DNA of 64,000 bases, taken from the NCBI GenBank assembly GCA_036924085.1, contig JAVGWX010000004.1:8455044-8519043 (forward strand). Direction: 5' to 3'. Both the position numbers and the translations under genes were made by a program. Position 1 is the first letter of the stretch. The number at the start of each line of letters is the position of its first letter. Positions 10,858-22,720 of this stretch are shown here, in pieces. Origin of the DNA: Ariolimax columbianus. Lineage: Eukaryota; Mollusca; Gastropoda; Stylommatophora; Arionidae. Under the pieces are notes generated by a model that searched no databases, was not told the origin of the DNA, and saw nothing but the letters and a program-made list of their open reading frames with translations.

Positions 10858-11622
10858 AAACATATGATTCAATATGTGTTTTGATGGTTGTTTGACTTAA
10901 ACATATTATTCAATATGTGTTTTGATGGTTGTTTGACTTAAACATATGATTCAATGTGTGTTTTGATGGTTGTTTGACTTAAACATATGATTCAATATGT
11001 GTTTTGATGGTTGTTTGACTTAAACATATGATTCAATATGTGTTTTGATGGTTGTTTGACTTAAACATATGATTCAATATGTGTTTTGATGGTTGTTTGA
11101 CTTAAACATATGATTCAATATGTGTTTTGATGGTTGTTTGACTTAAACATATGATTCAATATGTGTTTTGATGGTTGTTTGACTTAAACATATGATTCAA
11201 TATGTGTTTTGATGGTTGTTTGACTTAAACATATGATTCAATATGTGTTTTGATGGTTGTTTGACTTAAACATATGATTCAATATGTGTTTTGATGGTTG
11301 TTTGACTTAAACATATGATTCAATATGTGTTTTGATGGTTGTTTGACTTAAACATATGATTCAATATGTGTTTTGATGGTTGTTTGACTTAAACATATGA
11401 TTCAATATGTGTTTTGACGGTTGTTTGACTTAAACATATGATTCAATATGTGTTTTGATGGTTGTTTGACTTAAACATATGATTCAATATGTGTTTTGAT
11501 GGTTGTTTGACTTAAACATATTATTCAATATGTGTTTTGATGGTTGTTTGACTTAAACATATGATTCAATATGTGTTTTGATGGTTGTTTGACTTAAACA
11601 TATGATTCAATATGTGTTCTGA
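10858..11622. repeat. Minisatellite, 41 bp unit, about 18.6 near-identical copies
   Basis: The unit is catatgattcaatatgtgtt, then ttgatggttgtttgacttaaa. Nearly all copies are identical; I see only scattered single changes (tattatt at two places, gtgtg near 10950, gacgg near 11418). Such uniformity points to recent expansion or strong homogenisation. The unit contains the imperfect palindrome catatgattcaatatg. Confidence 0.97.
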
Positions 11623-12480
11623 TAGTGTGCTTCCCAGTTGTTGTTTATCTGAGTTTTATTGACTCTAAGCTTTTGTTGAGAATCATCGTAGAGGGAAGCT
11701 GAAGAAGACCAGATCAACAGGACGAAAAGCAAAAGATGGAAACAAAAGGAAACTACTACTACCATGATGTGGTTGACTTGACTAAAGTCGGTGATTTACC
11801 GGGGAAAAAGAAAAGAAGGAAGCAGGCATGACATAAAAAAGCTTGATTTACAGGGGTAAAAGGAAAGCTAATAACATAACGAGACGGACGATGTTAAAGA
11901 ACAACGCTTAAACGAGAGGTCATTAAAGATAGAAGGAATACATGAGTACAAATCATTTAATCAGTTTCAGCAACACATTTGTGACAGTCACGTCATCCTA
12001 AATGTTGGACACGGACAAAAGATCCCGAAGTTGTACGAACTTAACAAACATAAAACAATGGCCGTGACCAAGATTTCACTCGGTAACTCGGATTTCTCGC
12101 TGGGATTTATTCAGTGTACTGAATTCCCGTTGTGCTGGTGGATCGTCCTTCACTTCCCTTCACAGAGCCATTCTGTAGCACGAGCTATTTTTCGCTGCAT
12201 TGTCAGATCGAACACCTCGCCTGTTAAACTCTAGCATTAGTTCCATAGTGGCGAGTAATTATATGATTTCATTGGCGACATTTGTGGGTGCTGGGAGGAG
12301 GTGTGGGGTGGGTAAATAATTGAGAGGGTAAGTTTTTGCGCCAGAGAATTGATGTATTTAATAATGGATGGAGGGCGTTGCAGTTGCAAGAGTGAAAGAG
12401 AAAGAGAGGCAGATAGGAAAAAAGAGCAAGAGAAATAGATAAATAGTAGAGTTAAGGAGAACGAGATTTACTTGAGGAGC
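11623..12480. other. No recognised feature
   Basis: Mixed-composition sequence, purine-rich near 11690-11830 and 12390-12460. No transposon motif or array was found. Confidence 0.3.
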
Positions 12481-12650
12481 CGTGCTTAGTAGCGTTTGTG
12501 AGTGGAGGTCAGGTAAAATATACTGACCAGGCTGTTAGTCGGGGTCAGGTGAAACATTCTGCTCAGGCTATATTGCGGTCAGATGAAACTTACTGAAGGA
12601 GATCTCACCTCACTTCCATGCAGTTCTCTCTAGAAAAAGACCGTTTCGTA
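12480..12650 (+). repeat. Few-copy relic related to the 37-bp and 46-bp arrays
   Basis: About three copies of a ggtcaggtgaaacattctg-like motif are followed by ccatgcagttctctc. The same order, a gtcagggtcaagt array followed by ccatgcagctctatc, is seen at 44760-44860. The minus strand of 34448-35280 carries gtcaggtgaaacatactgat. Confidence 0.5.
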
Positions 12651-13440
12651 GCAGTCTGATTAGCGAGATGGTATAATGCTGAACTATTCAGAAGCCTCGC
12701 ATTTCACTACAGACAGGAAGACCCTGGTCCACCTTCTTAAGTACGTCTGGGTATGTAAAGAGAGCAACATAAATCCGCCAACAAAGAAAGTAGTCCAGAG
12801 TACCTAACTCAAGATCGAGTGGCGTTAACAACAAAAACAACACAATTATCGGTTGAACTGTTGAGAGTATCAAATTAGTCTCTAAAGATGTCTAGCTTAG
12901 ACCACGGAGATTCAGTGGATATTGAACATGCCTCCTGAAAACCCGTGAATGTTGTATGGAGGGCGAGTGAGTCTGCCCACCACATCGCAGGTCTAAGTTG
13001 GGTAGTTTCCTGTCCAGGATCTACCAGATTGAGGTCGGCGTGCTCCAATGATAATCCTTCCTTCTCAACACGTGGTCTGTTACCGATGTTTTTCCTTGTC
13101 AACCTAAACAACCGCATCCTCCAACTTCGACAATTGCGTATTTGAAGTTTTTGCGGAAGCCACGAGAAATACGGCTGGCCACGTGCCTCTCGAGCGACGC
13201 CTAAGTTAGTCTGCTTGTTATCTATTGCATATGTCAGTGGCCATGTTTATGAAGCAAACAGCACAGTGGAGTATAATAGAAGGATGCGTGTGGTCTAATG
13301 CAGCAACAAACAGGGACTGTCAGAGAAGAGATAATGTATGAGGGAAGGTGAACACGGACAGCCTTACAGTGAAAATGTGGAGGAGACCGGTTGTGGTATT
13401 ATAGTTTTAGCAGTGACTCAGACCCAAGGTCCAGCTTAAA
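12651..13440. other. No recognised gene
   Basis: A minus-strand frame at 12875-13117 is protein-like in composition but has no motif I can name and no convincing splice pair. Otherwise featureless. Confidence 0.3.
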
Positions 13441-13995
13441 ACATCTAATACCGACAGTTAGGGGCTGTCATACCACTTACGTATGGCTCTCAGTACCGAT
13501 ATTTAGAAGCGGCCATCTCTTTAGGGACCCCACTACTGATATTTAGAAGCGGCCATCTCTTTAGACTATTCAGTACCAACAATTAGCCTCCAGATGGCTC
13601 CAAGTGTCGATATTTGAGAGGGCCAAATCTCTATGTATCCCAGTGCCGACAGTTATGATCGGTCATCTCTCTAGAGCCTCCAGTACCGATAGTTAGGATC
13701 GGTCATCTCTCTAGAGCCTCCAGTACCGACAGTTAGGATCGGTCATCTCTCTAGAGCCTCCAGTACCGACAGTTTGGAGAGACCACCTCTTAATGGCTCC
13801 GGCGACAGGCATTTAGAAGCGGCCATCTCTATGGCTTTGAGTTCCGAAATTTAGGAGGGCCATATCTATAAAGCCACCTGTACCGACGATTAGGAGCGAT
13901 CATTTCTCTATGGATTCCAGTACCGGCATTGAAGAGCAGCCATCTCTCTCTAGGGCATTTAGTGCCGACAGTTAGGAGCGGCCATCTCCCGGAAT
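13440..13995. repeat. Degenerate minisatellite, about 40 bp unit
   Basis: Units read cagtaccgacagttaggatc, then ggtcatctctctagagcctc. Copies near 13660-13770 are closest to each other; the outer ones are diverged (ggccatctct variants). Confidence 0.8.
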
Positions 13996-14289
13996 CCTGA
14001 TTAAACTGCTCTGCGCTCACTTGTAGGAAGCCTCACTTCTGCATGAAAGGCTTGGTGGCCAATTAGAGAGACAACTCTTGCACAAACAACTGCTGCCTTG
14101 CAGGTGAACTGGACACGTCAACAAGTTAGGGAAGTAATGCCAATTAAGTGCACAATGAAATCAAATGCACTCGGCCATCAGAAAGATAACTGGCTGGTTA
14201 AGGACATGCACGGACTTGAAAATGTTAGCCATTGATGTGTTTGCGAAATGGTAAACGACTTACCCCTGTTCGTCGAGATAATCGCATAC

Positions 14290-14532
14290 ATGATTCTGTT
14301 TCAGCGATTGATGAGGGTGTTCGAGCGATTGATGAGGATGTTGGAGGGGTTGATGAGGATGTTGGAGGGGTTGATGAGGATGTTGGAGGGATTGATGAGG
14401 ATGTTGGAGAGATTGATGAGAATGTTGGAAGGATTGATGAGGATGTTGGAGCGATTGATGAGGATGTTGGAGCGATTGATGAGGATGTTGGAGCGATGGA
14501 TGAGGATGTTGGAGCGATTGATGAAGATGTTT
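14290..14532. repeat. Minisatellite, 21 bp unit, about 11 copies
   Basis: The unit is gcgattgatgaggatgttgg plus a, with gcg/ggg/gag starts. A 21-bp period leaves several frames open (DEDVGAI, LMRMLER, and HPHQSLQ on the minus strand), so the overlapping ORFs here are array artefacts. Confidence 0.93.
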
Positions 14533-15195
14533 GATGTGCAAAACCACAACCTGCTTCTTTCACAATGACAAACAAATACTTGACTTTGTTTGAGTCATTG
14601 ACGTGGATGTCAGATCACGAAAGACCCAGCCCTCCTCGTCAATGCATCCACATAATTAAAACTGTTGGAGCCACTGATGTGGAAGTGTGATGCTGAAGAC
14701 AGGAAAATGACATTTATGCGAAACATTGATTTAAAACTAAGAAATTCAAATAATAATTGAAGTAATGAGTGTACGACGGGCCGAGCGGCTTGTGGGTCAG
14801 TTTTCTGACCACCAAACATGCGTTCACAACTTGGTGCAGCATATATTATTTTTTATCGGAGCAAAAAACACAGACCTTTCATATGCAGGTTGTGACGAGT
14901 GCACAGATAAGTGGCCTATATTCCTTATTACTATAAATGACCAGCGGAAACAGCAACGGGAATAAATGGCGCATGCATACTACACTGTAATGTTGAAATT
15001 AGTAGGAGTGTAACAGTTTATATATAGACAGACAATCCCAAAGGCATTACGAATGAAAGAGCAGTATTGAGTCCACAGATAAAAAGTGAAATAAATCTAT
15101 ATTTAGATAGACGTTTAAAGGATGAAATACTTGCAAACTATAGCAGGCAAATGGGATCAATCAAGACCAACGAGTTAAACTAGTACCTACCTGCT
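14533..15195. other. No recognised feature
   Basis: Unique-looking sequence. A 96-codon or shorter frame on either strand shows no family motif. Confidence 0.3.
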
Positions 15196-15199
15196 ATTA

Positions 15200-15450
15200 T
15201 TTTAGTCAATAGAGATTGAGTTATTCCTGATAAAAGTAAACATGCGTTAGTATTTAGTCAGTAATGATTGAGCTATTCCAGCCCAAAGTAAACATCATTA
15301 GAATTTAGTCAGTAATGATTGAGTTATTCCAGCCCAAAGTAAACATCGTTAGTATTTAGTCAATAATGATTGAGTTATTTATGACCAAATTAAAAAAACT
15401 TTAGTATTTAGTAAGTAATGATTGAGTTATTCCAGCCTAAAATAAAGATC
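15200..15450. repeat. Minisatellite, 51-52 bp unit, five copies
   Basis: The block gattgagttattcc recurs at 15214, 15266, 15317, 15368 and 15420 (spacing 51-52), with agcccaaagtaaacat and ttagtatttagt between. The array stops about 25 bp from the donor of the candidate exon at 15476-15691, so it would be intronic. Confidence 0.85.
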
Positions 15451-15475
15451 TTGAATTGAGAGCATGTCAACTCAC

Positions 15476-15691
15476 GCCAAGAATATCCAAGATTCCCTTG
15501 CTTGCACTTGGAGGTACATCCTGTACAGGCTGTGTAGAAGACGATATGATGACATGCTCGCCAACTTCTCCTGACAGCATCCCGTACATGACCGGTGGGA
15601 AGTCGGACTTCTGCCGAGTGGTCTCTAACAGAAAATTGACAGACTCGACTGTTTTTCCATGGCTGCTGTTTGTGTTTTGATTGGCTTCCAT
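15476..15691 (-). CDS. Candidate first coding exon of an unrecognised host gene
   Basis: On the minus strand an ATG at 15691-15689 in the context gcgcaATGG opens a 72-codon frame that begins MEANQNTNSSHGKTVESVNF, continues LLETTRQKSDFPPVMYGMLS and ends SASKGILDILG at the donor gtgagt (exon end 15476, phase 0). Composition is that of a soluble protein with a serine/threonine-rich part (SSSTQPVQDVPPSA). The frame stays open upstream of this ATG to 15745, so the start is a choice based on context. Exon 5773-5900 would join in phase. I know no protein with this sequence. Observed: frame and donor. Inferred: exon status. Confidence 0.5.
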
Positions 15692-16041
15692 TGCGCAAAC
15701 CAAATTATGTGATCTTGTCTTGTACTTTTCTTTATTTGAGACCACTCAAGTTTCAATATTAGGTTGCCCAAGAGCCTTGCAGTTAATGTTAGCTCGAAAG
15801 AAGTCAACTTTTAAATATATATCCATCTCAGCATCTACAAGGATTAACATTAGTGTTCACTTCATCAGTAGTAGCATGAATGTCGTTTGTAAGTCTTATA
15901 GCTTCGATTACCCGATTAAATCCGAGAATATGACATACAAATTGATAAAGGTCAATACATGTCTTTAACATTGTTTTGTATCAGCTAATGTTTTTTATTG
16001 TTTGTGTAATAGATGTATGCTGATGATGATAATACTGTTGT

Positions 16042-16045
<4 letters not shown>
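15692..16045. other. No recognised feature; possible 5' UTR or promoter side of the minus-strand gene candidate
   Basis: A/T-rich sequence upstream of the candidate start. No TATA-type or CpG-rich promoter could be distinguished from background. Confidence 0.25.

Positions 16046-16134
<89 letters not shown>
16046..16134. repeat. (TA)n microsatellite, about 44 repeats
   Basis: Uninterrupted TA dinucleotides bordered by ttatttat on both sides. It precedes the mariner relic at 16185. Confidence 0.98.
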
Positions 16135-16138
<4 letters not shown>

Positions 16139-16184
16139 TTATTTATACAACATACGTTAAAATTAAATCAGAACTTTTTGTTCT

Positions 16185-16850
16185 AGTTCTACCTGAATGG
16201 GTTGTAGTGTGCTGAAAGTACTATCATTAGTTAGGCGCAATTGTGTCCTATTACTGCTATATGGCCCACTTGCCATAGGCCAGACACGTGACAGATAAAT
16301 ACAAGCTGCGGGCAACACTGTGAATGGTTGCATTAAACATCATGTTGTGATGAAGTTTCTTGTGGAAGAAGGCAAGAAAACTGGGAAATTAATATAAGAT
16401 CAAAATACGGCGACGAGACACTCAGCCGCAGTAAGACATTTAAATAATGTAAACATTTTAGAGAATGTCGCACATCCGTGAGTGATGATCCCTTCCTGCT
16501 CCATCAAGATAACGCTCAACCTCACACGGCTAATAGCCCTATGGGCCATTTGCAGCAACTCGTCTGGGAGGTATTGCCACATCCACCTTACAGCCAAGAC
16601 CTCGCTCCAAGCGATTTCCACATGTTTGAGCCGCTAAAAGAATTCCTAGGAGGTCATCATTCAGCACTGATGACGAAATGAAACAGGTTGTCTTAGGTTG
16701 GCTCATACATAGTGACACATCTTACTACGCTGAAGCTTTTCAAGCATTTCGTAAACTCTGTGATAAGTGAATAAGCATTTCAGAAAATTATATATAGAAA
16801 TTTGGCATTTTGACTATATGAAAAACAAATATTACATTAAAATAAAAACT
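16185..16850 (+). mobile_element. Decayed mariner-type transposon, same subfamily as at 1-483
   Basis: Around 16480-16640 the translation gives SDDPFLLHQDNAQPHTANSP and EVLPHPPYSQDLAPSDFHMF, containing the second (HQDN) and third (APSD) catalytic aspartates of the mariner DDD triad, then PLKEFLGGHHSA before a stop at 16682. Upstream, MKFLVEEGKKTGKL (16350-16395) may be the N-terminal remnant; the helix-turn-helix and first-Asp regions are mostly missing. The element ends near another TA array (16857-16880). Confidence 0.75.
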
Positions 16851-16889
16851 CCCTTGCATATATATATATATATATATATACGTATTCGA

Positions 16890-18195
16890 AGGCGATTTGA
16901 AAAGTGTTACTTTCAATGCCATAACTGTGAGAGCAGCACTAAGATCAGGTGACTATGTACAAATAATATCCACTGTAGTGACTTTAAGGGCCATGGTGGC
17001 ATGCGCATGGAACTTGAGGCATGCGCACACCAGACAGTAAAATTCCTGGATACTTGAAAATACGGTTAAAGCAACATGGGGTGATGGAATTCCTGACATC
17101 GGATGATTCTGTGCCACCGACATGAATCAACGAATGACAGTAATATATTTTGACGCATGTGTGTATGGCAGTACTGTCAGGAGGTGGACACAGACTGCAC
17201 AAGACGACAATCCAGCCACAATAAACTTGCATAACACGACTTGCAGCGGAATACTGTTCACAGCTGTAAATGTACAGCACATGGCTGGCGTAGACGAACT
17301 GATTCATACCAATCGTCGTGTGAAGCAGAAAGACAGCCGTAATGCTTAATTTTTCGATTTAGCGAGCATCACAATTGTTATGCCCTGCTTGAGTATAGAA
17401 AAGTGCCAGATGGGTCCTTCAAGTGGTGACACCGGATGTGAAGAAAGTGTCCCGATAGCATGTGTGTCAGGAACTTCTGATGCGATATGAACAGGAAGGC
17501 GATGCCTTTATCTGCCAAATTTTCTTTTAAAACTAGTTATATGCACATCATTATGACCCAAATAACAAGCGTCTGTCTATAGAGTATACGCATAGTAGCT
17601 AACCTACACACAATAATAAATATTCAAGGTCGTTGCCTCAGCGGGAAAAATGATGATTATTTTTTTGAGCTGCGAGTGAGTAATCCACACTGGAGCACGG
17701 CAATAACGTCAACTCTAATCGATATGTGCAAACTTTGAAGAAACTTCGATCACAATTGCTTCGTGTTCGTGTGGGCAAGCGCTATTTCTGAGCACAACAA
17801 TGGTCGCCCACACACGAGTCGACAAACAGTGAGAGCGTCTCTTGACGACATTTTACCGCACAGCCTCGATCTGGCACCTTGTGACTTCTTTGTCTTTCTG
17901 AAGCTGCAAGAACACCTAAAGTGACACTGTTCCTTCTCTGACGAATAGGTGCAAGCAGCTGTACGTACCTTGCTTCGGGAGACGGCATCTGTTTTTTTTT
18001 TCAGATAGGGGATACAATAACTTATCCGACGTTACCGTTTGTATGTGGACCGGAAAGGTGACTACAATGACAAATAATACCACATCCCCTAAACGACATT
18101 CCAAGCTGCAAGAAAGTGTACAGCTCATGTGTCAATCTTGTACTTTAATGACATTTTCTCTTTAAGGGCAAAACCTTTATAATCGCCCACGCATT
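16890..18195 (+). mobile_element. Nearly full-length but decayed mariner-type transposon, second subfamily
   Basis: Pieces of a mariner transposase occur in the right order. The N-terminal helix-turn-helix area lies at 17122-17345 (STVRRWTQTAQDDNPATINL, VDELIHTNRRV). The middle at 17430-17560 reads VCQELLMRYEQEGDAFICQI, then HIIMTQITS where the first-Asp block (GDESW-like) has decayed. The C-terminal part at 17790-17990 reads NGRPHTSRQTVRASLDDILP and LAPCDFFVFLKLQEHLK. Several stops and frameshifts break it. Weak inverted ends (ggcgatttgaaaagt near 16897 and, inverted, ggcgattataaaggt near 18175) sit next to TA arrays on both sides. It is distinct from the copies at 1 and 16185. Confidence 0.8.
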
Positions 18196-18214
18196 TACCT
18201 ATATATATATTTTA

Positions 18215-18247
18215 AACACACGCACGCACGCACACACACACACACAT

Positions 18248-18311
<64 letters not shown>
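18215..18311. repeat. Compound (CA)n(TA)n microsatellite
   Basis: CA/CG-rich dinucleotides switch to about 20 TA repeats. It lies directly after the mariner relic. Confidence 0.97.
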
Positions 18312-18315
<4 letters not shown>

Positions 18316-18455
18316 CTTCCTTCTTCGCACTGGTCAGAGATCACGCAGATGACTCTAACAAAGACAGCGGTCAGCACAAGGCACCGAACAGTTCTGTACA
18401 GTTTCTTATGAAAACGTAGTAACGGATCCCTGTGCTTCTTTTGTCGCATGCGAAT

Positions 18456-18885
18456 GTTCGGCTGGTCTGCCGTTAGTGTTCGGCTGGTCTGCCGTTAGTG
18501 TTTGGCTGGTCTGCCGTTAGTGTTCGGCTGGTCTGCCGTTAGTGTTCGGCTGGTCTGCCGTTAGTGTTCGGCTGGTCTGCCGTTAGTGTTCGGCTGGTCT
18601 GCCGTTAGTGTTCGGCTGGTCTGCCGTTAGTGTTCGGCTGGTCTGCAGTTAGTGTTCGGCTGGTCTGCAGTTAGTGTTCGGCTGGTCTGCAGTTAGTGTT
18701 CGGCTGGTCTGCAGTTAGTGTTCGGCTGGTGTGCAGTTAGTGTTCGGCTGATCTGCAGTTAGTGTTCGGCTGATCTGCAGTTAGTGTTCGGCTGATCTGC
18801 AGTTAGTGTTCGGCTGATCTGCAGTTAGTGTTCGGCTGATCTGCAGTTAGTGTTCGGCTGGTGTGCAGTTAGTGTTCGGCTGTTA
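18456..18885. repeat. Minisatellite, 22 bp unit, about 19 copies with ordered variants
   Basis: The unit is gttcggctggtctgccgtta plus gt. The first block carries tgccgtt, the middle block tgcagtt and the last block gatctgcag, so variant types are sorted along the array rather than mixed. Confidence 0.95.
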
Positions 18886-18999
18886 TTGCAGCGGTACAAT
18901 AAGTGCACGGTTCCCTAATGATGGAAGTGTCCAGCTTCGCCGTACCACAGATGGACATGTCTGTCGTGTCAGAAATGCACATATCTTTTCTGCCAGTAG

Positions 19000-19752
19000 T
19001 GTACAATTTTTTGCTGCCACCAGTGGACAGTTAAAAGCTGCCACTAGTGGACAGTTAAAAGCTGCCACTAGTGTACAGTTAAAAGCTGCCACTACTGGAC
19101 AGTTAAAACCTGCCACTAGTGGACAGTTAAAAGCTGCCACTAGTGGACAGTTAAGAGCTGCCACTAGTGTACAGTTAAAAGCTGCCACTACTGTACAGTT
19201 AAAAGCTGCCACTAGTGTACAGTTAAAAGCTGCCACTACTGTACAGTTAAAAGCTGCCACTAGTGGACAGTTAAAAGCTGCCACTACTGTACAGTTAAAA
19301 TCTACCACTAGTGGACAGTTAAAAGCTGCCACTAGTGTACAGTTAAAAGCTGCCACTACTGTACAGTTAAAAGCTGCCACTAGTGTACAGTTAAAAGCTG
19401 CCACTACTGTACAGTTAAAAGCTGCCACTAGTGGACAGTTAAAAGCTGCCACTACTGTACAGTTAAAATCTACCACTAGTGGACAGTTTAAAGCTGCCAC
19501 TAGTGTACAGTTAAAAGCTGCCACTACTGTACAGTTAAAAGCTGCCACTAGTGTACAGTTAAAAGCTGCCACTAGTGTACAGTTAAAAGCTGCCACTAAT
19601 GTACAGTTAAAAGCTGTCACTAATGTACAGTTAAAAGCTGCCATTACTGTACAGTTAAAAGATGCCACTAGTATACAGTTAAAAGCTGCCACTAGTGGAC
19701 AGTTAAAACCTGCCACTACTGGACAGTTAAAAGCTGCCACTACTGTAGAGAT
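19000..19752. repeat. Minisatellite, 24 bp unit, about 31 copies, with 168-bp higher-order repeat
   Basis: The unit gctgccactagtggacagtt plus aaaa encodes AATSGQLK-type octapeptides on the plus strand (frame open 18863-19774, 303 codons) and VAAFNCTL-type on the minus strand (320 codons). The rare variant tctaccactagtgg occurs at 19301 and again at 19469, exactly seven units apart, and the units around both copies match. No signal peptide is seen. Confidence 0.95.
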
Positions 19753-21530
19753 CAGTTGTTCCACATGCGCGTAGATATGGCATGCCATAAGTGCGCAGAT
19801 TCCGTCTGACTCCAAATACAAATATCCGTAGTGCAATTCGTGCATTTTAAAAATAAAGGTGGCACTTTAATTTATTGTCTGTGATATTTATATTTCGAAT
19901 CTATATGAAGCTTCGCTTTATCTTATCATCTGGTATCTCTTAACGATACCGAGACCACGATAACCCTGGTTCTTTTCTGGCACCGTGTGCGTAATGGAGC
20001 TGATGATGTAATGCAGTCATTAAGTGATATTGGTGTGAAGGAAGCTAAAACATGGCTGCTCGATATATCCCAAACACTCCGGCCTGGACACATCTAACAT
20101 ATCGCTTTGTTGTCCATGTTACTGTCACTGTGTTGTTGTCTAGTAGAGGTTAGATACTAGATAATATGTCACGAGTTAAAAGTCAGTGACACATTCCAAA
20201 TATTCGCACAATATAACGTGGTGTCATTTGTGAAAGTCAATAGCAGAAATCAATCATTGGTTCCTGCTTTGCGAGTTTTCACCAACAACAGTATGATCCC
20301 AATGTCGATTTTCACAAACAACTGGAAAACGTGCAGATTTCAATAGAAGAAACTTTAACATTAGTCCAACATAATTATTCAAGAATGTCAATAAAGTTGT
20401 CACACATGAACGCAAACGCTAAGCAGACATGTTTATAGATGCTTCCATTGACCCTGAATTAACCACATTGTTATTGATTTATAGCCTATTGATCTACAAA
20501 AATAACTTGATCGAAAACAACCTTCTTCATCAGTCACTAGGAATTTTAAACATAGCTTAAACGCTGAAATAATCATATAGTATGTACCTGTGAGTAGAAG
20601 TTAAAAACCGTGGACATATTTTAACGTTTAATTTGTATTTGTTTTCGTTTCGACAATTATTTATTACTGAAATCAACATTAATCAATAAGTTACGAGAAA
20701 GTTATTTCTACTAACAAGAAATAATATATTAAACACTTCCTTCGTATACAATTTAGGAATAATGCACACATGTGTCAACTAAGTTAGCACAGACACTGAC
20801 ATATATTCACGACCACTTTAAAATCGTGCTTCTGTGTTCTGGAGTAAACAATCACTTCATATGATCTCATTGGCCAAATAGGATAACGTCAAATAGGTAA
20901 ATGAAGGTACAAAAATACAGTTTGCACACACAGAGCACCAGAAATGATGACTACGACAGATCCATGACAGTGGACAGACTATGCTTGTTTTGTATAAAAC
21001 AATTTATAAGAGCAAATACAAGTAATATAGGCGCAGCAACTGCTTGTATGGATTCATTAGCTTTGCCGATGATTTTGGTAAAATTGAAGTTTCGTGTCTT
21101 TCTATGTATGTTTTGTTAGTTTCGAGTGAGCTGATCATGTTAATCGAAATCTCTCCTTCCAACACTTCATCAATACTTCAAGCTGACTGTATTGATACGA
21201 AAAAGGTTTGGCAGCTACGATGAAGTGAGTTCTGTTCTGTAGCTCTGTAAAAAAAAAATTGCAAAACAAGGAAGACGACTAAAGAGTCACGATTCAAATT
21301 TGACTATGCTAGTTACCAAGTGTCTCTCTCGAATTTGGACACCTGTAGTAATCTTTTAACATAAATGTTATTACTTTGTTAAAATGAAAAAAGGACCTGT
21401 TCAAAGGACGCACTCTTTACAGGTAGTCGGGCGGTTAATTTCGTAGCTCTTGATCATATAATTTCCTTAGCACGCAATCACTTGGTTACTTAACATCAAT
21501 TTTATCGACTAATTTGTAGAAATGTGCCAT
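19753..21530. other. No recognised gene
   Basis: About 1.8 kb of A/T-rich unique-looking sequence. A 72-codon plus frame at 20901-21119 has no motif. No transposon signature was found. Confidence 0.35.
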
Positions 21531-21790
21531 TCTGGTTGTTGTACTTGTGAAGGTGATTGTGTAATGGTTGTTGCACTTGTGAAGGTGATTGTGTAATGGT
21601 TGTTGTACTTGTGAAGGTGATCGTGTGATGGTTGTTGCACTTGTGAAGGTGATCGTTTAATGGTTGTTGCACTTGTGAAGGTGATTGTGTAATGGTTGTT
21701 GTACTTGTGAAGGTGATCGTGTGATGGTTGTTGCACTTGTGAAGGTGATCGTTTAATGGTTGTTGCACTTGTGAAGGTGATTGTGTAACA
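21531..21790. repeat. Minisatellite, 32 bp unit, eight copies
   Basis: The unit is tggttgttgcacttgtgaag, then gtgattgtgtaa. Variants gattgtgtaa, gatcgtgtga and gatcgtttaa recur in the same order twice, indicating duplication of a three-unit block (96 bp). Confidence 0.93.
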
Positions 21791-22320
21791 TATTACATTG
21801 GTATACACCACATTGGTCCAGCTACATACTCAATGTGTAACCCGGATATCGGTAATTATATTCCATATCTCATTTCTCAATATACATGAGAATTCATTAT
21901 TTATAGTGTTTGCTATATTTCTTTCAGTGCAATTTCCCCGTTACTGCTCATAGTAATAAAGTGCCACATCTGCTTTTACGTGTGGCTGAGTCTAGGTTTG
22001 GCTGAGTAGTTACTTTTCTAAAGTGTTACTACATCTATCCACACTACTACAGGGCTACACACAGGAAAACGCAGTAAACACTCCCCTGTCATAACATAAC
22101 ATAATTTATAAACAAAAATCAACAGAAACAATATTAGCAAAAGGAATACAATACAGAAGAACTAAATAATCATAATATATTAAAAATACTGCAACGGAGG
22201 TTTTAAGCAGCAGCTTTTGAATATTTCCTCCACCTAATAACTCATTTTCTCGCCAATACACTCCCATTATCAGCACACTAAACACACACACTAAAAAAAC
22301 TCGTCCTCGGTTCGTATTGC
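21791..22320. other. No recognised feature
   Basis: Unique-looking A/T-rich sequence without motifs. Confidence 0.3.
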
Positions 22321-22720
22321 GTACCCTGTCATTCTGTGCATTCACACACAATCAGATCACCTTCAGTCAGGTGATCTGTGCATCCACATTCAATCGGTTC
22401 ACGTATTCTCAAGCGATCTGTGCATTCATATGCAATTAGATCACGTCACTTATAGTTGGATCACGTACTTGTTTGTGGTCATACACTCAGTCGATCTGTG
22501 CATACACATACATCAGAACGCATATCGTTCCCAAAGTGTCCTGCACAATACCACAGACATTCAGATTTCCTCCTTAGGCGACCTGTACATTCACATACCT
22601 CAGATCTTATCACGTATTCTTACATTCATATGTAACTAGATCACACATCGTTCACTAGGTGTTCTGCACGTACGACACACATTTAGATCTCTTACTGCTC
22701 AAAGGGTGTCCAACACATAC
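22320..22720. repeat. Strongly degenerate tandem repeat
   Basis: Phrases such as ctgtgcattcatatgcaatt followed by agatcacgt recur six to eight times at irregular spacing, consistent with an old, decayed array. Confidence 0.5.

Noticed and set aside
12875..13117. Minus-strand 80-codon frame as an exon
   Set aside because: Protein-like composition only. I could not find a convincing acceptor and donor pair or a family motif.
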